This document shows, piece by piece, positions 1 through 5,430 of a stretch of 6,509 nt of DNA (position 1 is the first letter of the stretch; every line of letters starts with the position of its first letter). Below the pieces are notes generated by a model, which was given only the letters and a program-made list of their open reading frames with translations, was not told the origin of the DNA and did not search any database. A program made the translations under genes and the position numbers. The stretch is taken from contig VYCX01000233.1 in assembly GCA_009843725.1 (NCBI GenBank), positions 1-6,509 of the forward strand, written 5' to 3'. The stretch is from Boseongicola sp. SB0675_bin_26 (GTDB lineage: Bacteria; Pseudomonadota; Alphaproteobacteria; Rhodobacterales; Rhodobacteraceae).

Positions 1-51
1 ATACTGAAATGACAACGACCCAAACCGTCAAAATCACTGTGACAAGACACT
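1..51. mobile_element. Possible end of an insertion sequence inside the phosphohexomutase gene
   Basis: Read on the minus strand, the gene's family-like sequence stops at a CTAG (51-54) and is followed by TGTCTTGTCACAGTGATTTT. This stretch is poorer in GC than the gene, begins with TG, and carries repeated TGACAA/TTGTCA words (plus-strand TGACAA at 11-16 and 41-46). TG-starting termini with repeated internal motifs are known for IS21, IS3 and IS481-type elements, and some IS481-type elements insert at CTAG. No transposase is visible because the window ends. The alternative is a divergent but continuous phosphohexomutase. Confidence 0.3.
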
Positions 52-587
52 AGATCATCGAGATATGCTTCCTTGACTCCATCAATTGACTCAAAGGTGC
101 CGCCTGATCGCGCCTCACCTCGACCGTCTAACACGATGCTCTTCAGTTCGGCCATTTCATCCGGTCCATGAGTCAAGGGACGGTCAAAACCCATTTTCAA
201 GCCAGTCCAACCATTGGGATTATGTGATGCAGTCACCATCGCCACTGCCGGCACATCAAGGTGAAACTGCGCGAAATAGGCCATGGGACTGAGAGCCGTC
301 CCGATATCCTTGACTCGGATGCCGGCCTGCATCAGCCCGATGATCAGCGCATGCTTGATGGCCAGAGAACTATCGCGGTAATCGTTGCCTACCGCAATTT
401 TCGGCGCGTGTCCGCGAAGCTGCATCTGGGTGCCGAGACCCAGTCCCAGCGCGGCCATTCCGGGAAGGTTGATCTCATGCGGGAACTTCCACCGCGCGTC
501 ATATTCCCTGAACCCGGCGGGGGCAATCATGGGATCGCGCAAGAACTCCCATGTGTTGGGGGTAACTTTGGCGGTCGGTGTTTTCAT
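1..587 (-). CDS. Phosphomannomutase/phosphoglucomutase, N-terminal part (runs off left edge)
   Basis: This gene encodes an alpha-D-phosphohexomutase, which moves phosphate between C6 and C1 of mannose or glucose to supply nucleotide-sugar and polysaccharide synthesis in the cytoplasm; homologues are often named manB. Translating the reverse strand from the ATG at 587 gives 195 complete codons to the edge. The N-terminal motif FREYDAR is at residues 26-32. The phosphoserine loop TASHNPNGWTG is at 119-129, with the catalytic Ser at 121, and LKMG follows at 130-133. An in-frame TGA lies directly before the ATG, so 587 is the earliest start; no strong ribosome binding site is visible. The family is usually about 450-500 residues, so less than half is here. 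After residue 178 (YLDDL) the sequence turns Cys/His-rich and no longer resembles the family as I know it, so the gene may be interrupted just inside the edge. The family call is firm; intactness and sugar preference are not known. Confidence 0.88.
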   Translation of the reverse strand, partial: MKTPTAKVTPNTWEFLRDPMIAPAGFREYDARWKFPHEINLPGMAALGLGLGTQMQLRGHAPKIAVGNDYRDSSLAIKHALIIGLMQAGIRVKDIGTALSPMAYFAQFHLDVPAVAMVTASHNPNGWTGLKMGFDRPLTHGPDEMAELKSIVLDGRGEARSGGTFESIDGVKEAYLDDLVSCHSDFDGLGRCHFS

Positions 588-640
588 TCAACGATCATTG
601 AGTGGATTTCCCAACCAAGAACGTTAGTGCGCACGTTCCC

Positions 641-820
641 ATTGGCAAGGTGAAACTATCCCGCGTTGCCATGCACTCCTGCCGGCTCTCGACCAACCGG
701 CCCCCTTCATGATGCCAGCGTCGACCCACTTGATCAGCAGCCGCATGACCCGCGCGTCACCAATGAGCCCGACAAGCATCCGGCCGAACGGTCATGCACG
801 GGACTGTCAAAGTGTCCAAA
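641..820 (-). pseudogene. Relic of a group II intron-type reverse transcriptase/maturase
   Basis: This is a decayed fragment of an LtrA-like reverse transcriptase, the protein that mobilises group II introns by target-primed reverse transcription. On the minus strand, 791 to 648 reads open and contains GDARVMRLLIKWVDAGIM, followed about 20 codons later by QRGIVSP. These resemble the family's 'RIGD-R-LRLI-KWLKAG-ME' segment and its 'PQG..SPLLAN' segment. In another frame just upstream (820-806) is FGHFD followed by a His, resembling the 'GFFD...H' metal-site motif, so a frameshift near 791-805 is needed to join them. The catalytic YxDD box is absent and the piece covers only about 60 residues of a protein that normally exceeds 400. 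No intron RNA domain was recognised. The central segment supports the call best; the flanking pieces are weaker. Confidence 0.55.
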
Positions 821-829
821 AGTTCCCGC

Positions 830-1129
830 GTTAGGAATCGCGACACGGCTCTTCGCATCTGGAAAATTGGGCCAATGGCGCTTGATCACGAAAGGACGGT
901 GCGGAGCGCGAAGCACCACGCTCAACCGGAGCACACGAAAGCGCAATTGAACGCATATGCCTATCTCGGGAATTGGGGAAATCTGAGCAGAAGCGCCTGC
1001 ATTTCTATCACGGAAGTGATTTCTTATGTTAAGGATCGTGACCTTCAATCTGGGGCGCTTAATGAGCGCCAATCAGAAGTTCGGGCTGGAACTGATGTCT
1101 CTCGTAGATGCATTGAAGAGAATTGGGCC
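830..1129. other. Gene-free stretch upstream of the antitoxin relic
   Basis: Open frames cross this stretch on both strands, but none reads like a known protein or has a convincing ribosome binding site. It holds three small symmetric elements: ATTGG-G-CCAAT at 866-876, ATCAC-GGAA-GTGAT at 1007-1020, and a 6-bp GC-rich hairpin (GGCGCT/AGCGCC, 1054-1070). The ten bases AATTGGGCCA occur at 865-874 and again at 1121-1130, ending on the antitoxin start codon. A weak -10-like TATGTT lies at 1025-1030. The stretch probably held the promoter of the two-gene relic downstream. Confidence 0.3.
1054..1070 (+). promoter_or_regulatory. Short GC-rich hairpin in the leader of the antitoxin relic
   Basis: GGCGCT (1054-1059) and AGCGCC (1065-1070) pair perfectly around a 5-base loop. 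No T run follows on either strand, so it does not look like an intrinsic terminator. It sits about 60 bases before the start codon of the relic and could be an operator or a leader hairpin. A function is not demonstrated. Confidence 0.25.
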
Positions 1130-1433
1130 ATGAAACAAACCGTCTTCTGTCCGTTGAGACTGCCTGTCTCTCTCAAGAACGCAGTTGCGGAAGTGCGCCG
1201 CGAAGAGGGAACAAGCATCAACCAGTTCGTGGTCGTCGCTCTCGCCGAGAAGCTCGTGGCAATTCGAACGGAGCGCTTCCTTGCTGAACGGCGCGTCGGC
1301 ACCGACGGCGATGCGGCGCAGCGAATCCTGTTTCCGGGGGGAGCAGCCTCCGGCTCCGGAAGACCGGATGCCGCTGGTCAGCGAGTCCGGCACGGATGCT
1401 GCGTGCCCTGTCGAGAGACGTGGCAGGGATTGA
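1130..1433 (+). pseudogene. HicB/RHH-family antitoxin-like gene, frameshifted
   Basis: The ATG at 1130 is preceded by a good GAAGAG ribosome binding site (1115-1120). It opens a protein starting MKQTVFCPLRLPVSL, with REEGTSINQFVVVALAEKL at about residues 24-42. This is the pattern of small ribbon-helix-helix proteins annotated as HicB-family antitoxins or YlcI/YnfO-like proteins, which bind DNA as dimers and often repress their own operon. After residue 68 (RILF, to about 1333) the family-like continuation RGEQPPAPEDRMPL is found in the +1 frame, which stops at 1433. The shift falls at TTTCCGGGGGG (about 1331-1341); removing one base there would restore a protein of about 100 residues, the usual size. 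Read without correction, the first frame runs on to 1522 with unrelated sequence. No cognate toxin is adjacent. It could be a true pseudogene or a one-base sequencing error in the G run. Confidence 0.7.
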
Positions 1434-1439
1434 TCCATC

Positions 1440-1735
1440 ATGAAGGACGCTCGGGAAAGTGCAGAGGGTGCGCGGAACATCGTTTGGCAGGTGCCAGAAC
1501 CACTTGTGGTTACCTTTGGTGACATTTCGAGCCGGGTATATGACCACCCCTCAGGAGGGCCGGCGGTTGCCGTCGCCATTGAAGCAGGGGCCAAAGAGGG
1601 CGCCGATGCATTTCCCTGATGGCGTGTCGTGAATGCGGACTTGAAGCCAATGACCGCTAGAAGGACGCGCGGCGACACTTGGAAGAGGAGAAGATCCGGA
1701 TTCTCCAGAGCGGCACAATGAATTCCCGACATCAC
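1440..1735 (+). pseudogene. MGMT/alkyltransferase-like (ATL) gene, nonsense and frameshift mutations
   Basis: An ATG 6 bases after the antitoxin stop opens a 59-codon frame ending in TGA at 1617-1619. It contains VPEPLVVTFGDISSRVY, then GGPAVAVAIEAG and ADAFP. Past the stop, the same frame continues WRVVNADLKPM. This order matches the DNA-binding domain of the MGMT family: 'VP.G.V.TYGDIA', 'ARAVG.A', then 'P-C/W-HRV'. Family members repair, or in ATL proteins flag, O6-alkylguanine in DNA. The in-frame TGA occupies the alkyl-acceptor position, where ATL-type proteins carry Trp, so a TGG-to-TGA change is the simplest origin. After the KPMTA codons the family-like tail KDARRHLEEEKIRI appears in another frame, implying a one-base loss near 1659-1661. 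The right limit is approximate. Two independent lesions make a functional product unlikely. Confidence 0.68.
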
Positions 1736-2164
1736 TATGAGGCTCGCGCCGAAGGCGCCTGGGTCCGTGTTGGTTCCGACAGGAGGCAGAACCCTGCGCC
1801 AGGCTCGTGGCGCCGTGACATTGGGCAAGCCATGTCCGCCGATGACGAGGAATTGCCCCATCCGGGCGGCGAGACATGCCTGAACAAGGTCTTCGGTCTC
1901 CGGAACCCGACGCGCCTGCACCATTGGACGATGCGTCCGCGCCGGCCGGCATTCCGGAAAATGACGTTGCTGCGAGCGGATTGAGGCGGGTGATGAGAAG
2001 ACTCTTGGCCCCGGTCGCCCGGTCGCAGACGGATTCCTGCGCTCGTGGCCTGGTCGAGACCATGAAGATCGAATTGAACCGCTGCCAAGGCGCCGGTCAT
2101 CGCCTGTCGGCGGCCACCGAAATCTCGTCTCCATGGATCGACAAGGTTCACAGGATGAACTTGT
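1736..2164. other. Intergenic remnant with no recognisable gene
   Basis: Long open frames exist on both strands, but their translations are rich in Arg, Ser and Pro. None shows a family motif, a repeat or a suitable ribosome binding site. Given the broken genes to its left, this is likely older decayed coding sequence plus the 5' control region of the downstream operon. No terminator or tRNA was seen. Confidence 0.4.
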
Positions 2165-2183
2165 CCGGGATAAGGAGTCCCGG
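2165..2183 (+). promoter_or_regulatory. Inverted repeat CCGGGA-N7-TCCCGG upstream of the catabolic operon
   Basis: Perfect 6-bp arms at 2165-2170 and 2178-2183 flank a 7-base centre containing AAGGAG. The element lies about 113 bases before the start of the ThDP-enzyme gene. It could be an operator for a substrate-responsive regulator, or a leader hairpin. There is no T run, so it is not a typical terminator, and the AAGGAG in the loop has no start codon at a usable distance. Confidence 0.3.
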
Positions 2184-2295
2184 CCTCCCGCCGAATCGTA
2201 CAGCGAACGCCGCATGGCGATATCCGTCTATGGCATCTTGCGTGCCGCTCGGTTCCGGCGTGTGATGGCGTCAGGATTCGAAGGAACAGGAACGC

Positions 2296-3996
2296 ATGCC
2301 GAGCAAACCGAGGAATGCCCTGACGGGCGCCGATGCAATGGTGCGAATGCTCGAGGCCCATGGCGTCCAGCACATATTCGGGCTCTGCGGGGATACAACG
2401 CTGCCGTTCTACGACGCCCTATACCGCCTTGACCACGGAATTTCCCATGTTCTGACCCGTGACGAGCGCTCGGCGGCCTACATGGCCGACGGCTATGCGC
2501 GGGTCACGGGACGACCCGGCATCTGCGAAGGTCCTTCGGGCGGCGGCGCGACCTACATCCTGCCAGGTCTAGTGGAAGCCAACGAGAGTTCCATACCGAT
2601 CCTTTCCATCACTTCCGACGTTAGCACGCGCGCAAAGGGCCACTATCCCTTGACCGAGCTCGACCAGGAAGGTCTCATGCGACCGCTGACCAAGTTCAAC
2701 CAAGTCATCCAGCACGCCGACCAGGTCCCCGACGCCGTTCGCTCGGCCTTCCGAAAGATGACCACCGGACGTCCCGGCACCGCACATCTCGGCTTTCCCA
2801 TCGACGTTCAGCGCGGCGAGGCCAATCCCGAAGACATGTGGTCCGATCCTGCGCACGCCACGTTTCCGGCCTTTCCCAGCGGTCCCGACCCGGCAGCCAT
2901 CGATGCAACCCTTGACGCGCTGCTGTCCGCTCGCTTTCCGCTGATCATCTGCGGAGGCGGCGTTGTCCTGGCACGTGGCGAGGACGAGTTGAAGGCGCTC
3001 ATCGAAGCTCTCGACATTGCGGTTGCCACTACGATCAGCGGTCAGGGCGCATTGCCCGAGACCCACCCGAACTGCATCGGAGTCGTCGGCTCGAACGGCG
3101 GCGTTCCCGAGACCCGCGAAGTGATCGAGCATGCCGACCTGGTGCTCTTCGCAGGATGCAGGGCCGGGTCGGTGACAACCGAACTATGGCGCCATCCCGC
3201 AAAGGGGACGCGGATTCTCCATATCGACAGCGACCCAGAAGTGATTGGCGCCTCGTACAAAACTGAAGTGGCGGTGGTGTCGGACGCGCGCCTCGCCCTC
3301 GCCGCGTTGAACGCCGCACTGACCGCCCGCGACGTTTCGCACAGTTTCGGCGGTGCCGCAGCGGTCGCGGATCCAAAGGCCCGGAAGTGGAAGAAGTTTC
3401 ACGCCTTGGCGGAAAGCCTGGACGCGCCAATCCTGCCGGAGCGGACGGTGGCGACGCTGCGGCGGATTCTCGATGACGACGCCATTGTCGTTGGCGACCC
3501 CGGCACGCCCTGCCCTTACATTTCCGCTTACTACGAACTGAACGTGTCCGGCCGCAGGCTCTTCTCCAACCGTGCGCACGGCGCTCTCGGCTACGCGCTC
3601 TCCGCCGCCGTCGGGGCAGCCGTCGGGGCAACCGAACAAAAGGTGGTCAGCCTCATGGGCGATGGCAGCTTCGGATTTACCTGCGGCGAACTTGAAACCG
3701 TCACGCGCCTGAGGCTGCCCGTGACCTTCATCGTGTTTTCGAATTCGTCATACGGGTGGATCAAGGCCGGTCAGAAGTCCGCATTCGGCGAACGCTACTA
3801 CTCTGTCGATTTCGATCGCACGGACCACCGCGCGGTGGCGGAGGCATTCGGTGTCACGGCGTTTCGCGCCGATGATCCGGAGTCTCTTGAGGCCACGTTG
3901 CGCAATGCGGTCGATCACCCGGGACCCACGCTGGTTGACGTGATCAGCCAGCCGCTTCAGGACGCCCGCGCACCTGTCAGCGAATGGATTGCCTGA
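2296..3996 (+). CDS. ThDP-dependent enzyme, acetolactate synthase/2-oxoacid decarboxylase superfamily
   Basis: This 566-residue cytoplasmic enzyme should decarboxylate a 2-oxo acid, or cleave or join carbon-carbon bonds, using thiamine diphosphate and Mg2+. The N-terminal PYR domain (about 8-170) carries the cofactor-activating Glu57 in TRDERSAAYMADGYAR, followed by GGGATYILPGLVEANESSIPIL. A central acetolactate-synthase-type domain (about 195-335) includes HIDSDPEVIG. The PP domain (about 385-550) carries G455-D456-G457 and, 26 residues on, S482-N483, the GDG...NN cofactor motif with the first Asn replaced by Ser; the expected metal ligands Asp456 and Asn483 remain. Length is normal for the family. 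The start follows an in-frame stop at 2263-2265 and has AAGGAA at 2281-2286 as ribosome binding site. Its stop overlaps the next gene. No regulatory subunit gene adjoins it, which argues against biosynthetic acetolactate synthase. The family is certain; the substrate is unknown. Confidence 0.93.
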   Translation: MPSKPRNALTGADAMVRMLEAHGVQHIFGLCGDTTLPFYDALYRLDHGISHVLTRDERSAAYMADGYARVTGRPGICEGPSGGGATYILPGLVEANESSIPILSITSDVSTRAKGHYPLTELDQEGLMRPLTKFNQVIQHADQVPDAVRSAFRKMTTGRPGTAHLGFPIDVQRGEANPEDMWSDPAHATFPAFPSGPDPAAIDATLDALLSARFPLIICGGGVVLARGEDELKALIEALDIAVATTISGQGALPETHPNCIGVVGSNGGVPETREVIEHADLVLFAGCRAGSVTTELWRHPAKGTRILHIDSDPEVIGASYKTEVAVVSDARLALAALNAALTARDVSHSFGGAAAVADPKARKWKKFHALAESLDAPILPERTVATLRRILDDDAIVVGDPGTPCPYISAYYELNVSGRRLFSNRAHGALGYALSAAVGAAVGATEQKVVSLMGDGSFGFTCGELETVTRLRLPVTFIVFSNSSYGWIKAGQKSAFGERYYSVDFDRTDHRAVAEAFGVTAFRADDPESLEATLRNAVDHPGPTLVDVISQPLQDARAPVSEWIA

Positions 3997-5129
3997 TGAC
4001 CGACACTGAGCACCGCATTGAAGGGTTCCGCGTCCATGTGGTGCGCGTGCCCGCCAAGGCAACACACTCCCATGGTTCAGGCGATGTCTCGGGAATCAAT
4101 GCAGTCCTTCTGGAGCTCTCCACCGACACCGGGCTGACCGGCTGGGGCGAGGCTTCGCCATGGCCCGTCTTTACCGGGACGGTGGAAGGATCGGCGGCAG
4201 CTCTCCACGCCTACTTGCGGCCGCATGTGGTGGGAGCGGATCCGGTGCAGGTCGAACGGCTGATGCATGTCGCCGACACCGTCCTCGTGGGACATGCAGA
4301 GGCCAAGGCGGCGCTTGAATGCGCCCTGCTCGACCTTGCCGGCCAGATTGCGGGGCTTTCCATGGCGGAGATGGTTGGCGGCGTCTCCCGCACGGAAATC
4401 GGGTTGAGCTTTTCCGTCGCGAATCCCGATTTCGATGCCGATCTCGATGATGTTGCGCGAATTTGGGAGGACGGTGTCCGCCTCTTCAAGCTGAAGACCG
4501 GGTTCAAGGATCACGGATTCGACTTGATGCGGCTCGAAAGGCTCCGTGCGCTCTACGGCAACGAGATCGGCCTTCGAATCGACTACAACCAGGGGCTCGC
4601 TGCCCATGACGCCATCCGCACCATGCGCGACCTGGAAGCCTTTCGTCCAGATTTTGTCGAACAGCCGGTCAAGCGGCACGAACGCGCAGCACTTGCCGCG
4701 ATCACTCAAGCCGTGGACGTCCCCGTCATGGCGGACGAGAGCGTGTTCGGCGTGGTCGACGCCGTGGAAGGCGCGCATTTGAGGATCGCCGACATCTTTT
4801 CGCTCAAGATCATGAAGTCCGGCGGGATCCGGCGTTGCCTTGAAGTGGCTGCCGTTGCGCGCGCGGCCGGAATCGGGGTCTATTGCGGCTGCATGTTCGA
4901 AACCTCCATCGCGCACGCAGCGGGAGCGCACCTAGCTGCGGCCCTGCCGGAACTGACCCTCGGCTGCGAGTTCTACATGTCCACCTATTTTGCCAATGCC
5001 GACATCACCGACCCCAAGCTGCCGGTGTCGGACGGCAAGGTCCGGTTGCCGCAAGGCGCTGGACTGGGCGTCAAACCGGATCCGGATGCGCTGGCGAGGC
5101 ACCGAATCGAATTGCTGAACAAGCAATGA
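3996..5129 (+). CDS. Enolase-superfamily enzyme, muconate lactonizing (MLE) subgroup
   Basis: The product (377 residues) is a Mg-dependent enzyme of the mandelate racemase/muconate lactonizing family. These abstract a proton next to a carboxylate and then isomerise, epimerise, cyclise or dehydrate. The N-terminal capping domain (about 1-130) includes GLTGWGEASPWP. The barrel carries the KxK base motif K165-L-K167, metal ligands D196, E222 and D247 (in DYNQ, VEQP and ADES), and the opposite base K271 in SLKIMKSGG. E325 aligns by spacing with the late active-site Glu of Pseudomonas MLE. This is the MLE pattern, not the His-Asp dyad of mandelate racemase. I prefer the ATG at 3996 because it forms a TGATG overlap with the preceding stop, implying translational coupling; an in-frame ATG at 3984 would add four residues, and neither has a clear ribosome binding site. 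Candidate activities include cycloisomerase, hydroxyproline-type dehydratase or amino-acid-derivative epimerase; the sequence does not choose among them. Confidence 0.92.
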   Translation: MTDTEHRIEGFRVHVVRVPAKATHSHGSGDVSGINAVLLELSTDTGLTGWGEASPWPVFTGTVEGSAAALHAYLRPHVVGADPVQVERLMHVADTVLVGHAEAKAALECALLDLAGQIAGLSMAEMVGGVSRTEIGLSFSVANPDFDADLDDVARIWEDGVRLFKLKTGFKDHGFDLMRLERLRALYGNEIGLRIDYNQGLAAHDAIRTMRDLEAFRPDFVEQPVKRHERAALAAITQAVDVPVMADESVFGVVDAVEGAHLRIADIFSLKIMKSGGIRRCLEVAAVARAAGIGVYCGCMFETSIAHAAGAHLAAALPELTLGCEFYMSTYFANADITDPKLPVSDGKVRLPQGAGLGVKPDPDALARHRIELLNKQ

Positions 5130-5278
5130 GATCGGCCTTGCCTCCTTGCCGTCGTCCCTCCGGCACCGGCTGCGATTGACCTGAAGCATGCGGACCGGTC
5201 GGTAGCGCACCCGGGTTCAGAACAGCGCCGCCCGCGAAGCTCAGCGATTTCAAGACGGCGCGCCCCAGAGAAGCCGAA
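5130..5278. other. Spacer between the MLE-type enzyme and the transporter
   Basis: No gene is recognised here. There is an 8-base palindrome GACCGGTC near 5190 but no hairpin followed by a T run, so no intrinsic terminator is visible. Transcription from the enzyme genes may therefore continue into the transporter. A separate weak promoter cannot be excluded. Confidence 0.35.
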
Positions 5279-5425
5279 ATGTGCCGGACGGGACCGCCGA
5301 TTCTGGCGGAAGCCAGTTGGATGAAGGTGGCATGCGGCGGCGCAAAAGTCTCCATTCACGCCCAAATTCGTCCTCCCGATGTCGAATTCAAGCGGTCGCA
5401 GGGTTTCACGGCGCACGAAGAGTGA
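5279..5425 (+). CDS. Possible small ORF of 48 codons, unknown function
   Basis: The ATG at 5279 has an AGAGAAG-like ribosome binding site (5267-5273) at 5-base spacing. The frame stops 5 bases before the transporter start. The final codons GAA GAG form the transporter's own ribosome binding site, so its translation could couple to the transporter, as in a leader peptide. The peptide has no membrane segment, signal sequence or motif I recognise, and the frame stays open upstream without another good start. It may be chance, or a relic of an older gene in this spacer. Confidence 0.22.
   Translation: MCRTGPPILAEASWMKVACGGAKVSIHAQIRPPDVEFKRSQGFTAHEE
5417..5422 (+). promoter_or_regulatory. Ribosome binding site of the transporter gene
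   Basis: GAAGAG lies 8 bases before the ATG at 5431 and supports that start over the in-frame GTG at 5422, which would itself lack a properly spaced site. It doubles as the last two sense codons of the possible 48-codon ORF. Confidence 0.55.
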
Positions 5426-5430
5426 CGAAA

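Noticed and set aside
1007..1030. ATCAC-GGAA-GTGAT followed by TATGTT as a promoter/operator for the antitoxin relic
   Set aside because: Arms are only 5 bp, the -35 region is poor, and the downstream gene is broken, so it is mentioned only as part of the gene-free stretch.
1617..1619. TGA at the active-site Cys position of the MGMT-like gene read as selenocysteine
   Set aside because: Selenocysteine-containing MGMT homologues have been reported, but no convincing bacterial SECIS hairpin follows the TGA. ATL relatives have Trp here, so TGG to TGA is one change, and a second frameshift downstream already indicates decay.
1073..2215. Long minus-strand open frame of 380 codons
   Set aside because: It lies antisense to the antitoxin and ATL relics, its translation shows no family motif and is rich in Arg/Ser/Pro as expected of a GC-rich shadow frame, and it lacks a ribosome binding site.
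1876..2265. Plus-strand open frame of 129 codons upstream of the ThDP-enzyme gene
   Set aside because: No motif, no ribosome binding site and low-information composition; kept only as part of the unexplained intergenic stretch.
1735..2373. Minus-strand open frame of 212 codons
   Set aside because: It overlaps the start of the ThDP-enzyme gene and has no recognisable motif or plausible initiation region.
4077..4931. Minus-strand open frame of 284 codons inside the MLE-type gene
   Set aside because: It is a mirror frame of a gene whose plus-strand translation has a full set of catalytic residues.
2296..5129. Identification as benzoylformate decarboxylase plus mandelate racemase
   Set aside because: The enolase-superfamily member has MLE-type K165/K167 and K271 and lacks the mandelate racemase His-Asp dyad, and the ThDP enzyme reads closer to acetolactate synthase-type proteins.
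5130..5278. Intrinsic terminator after the MLE-type gene
   Set aside because: The short palindromes there are not followed by a T run.
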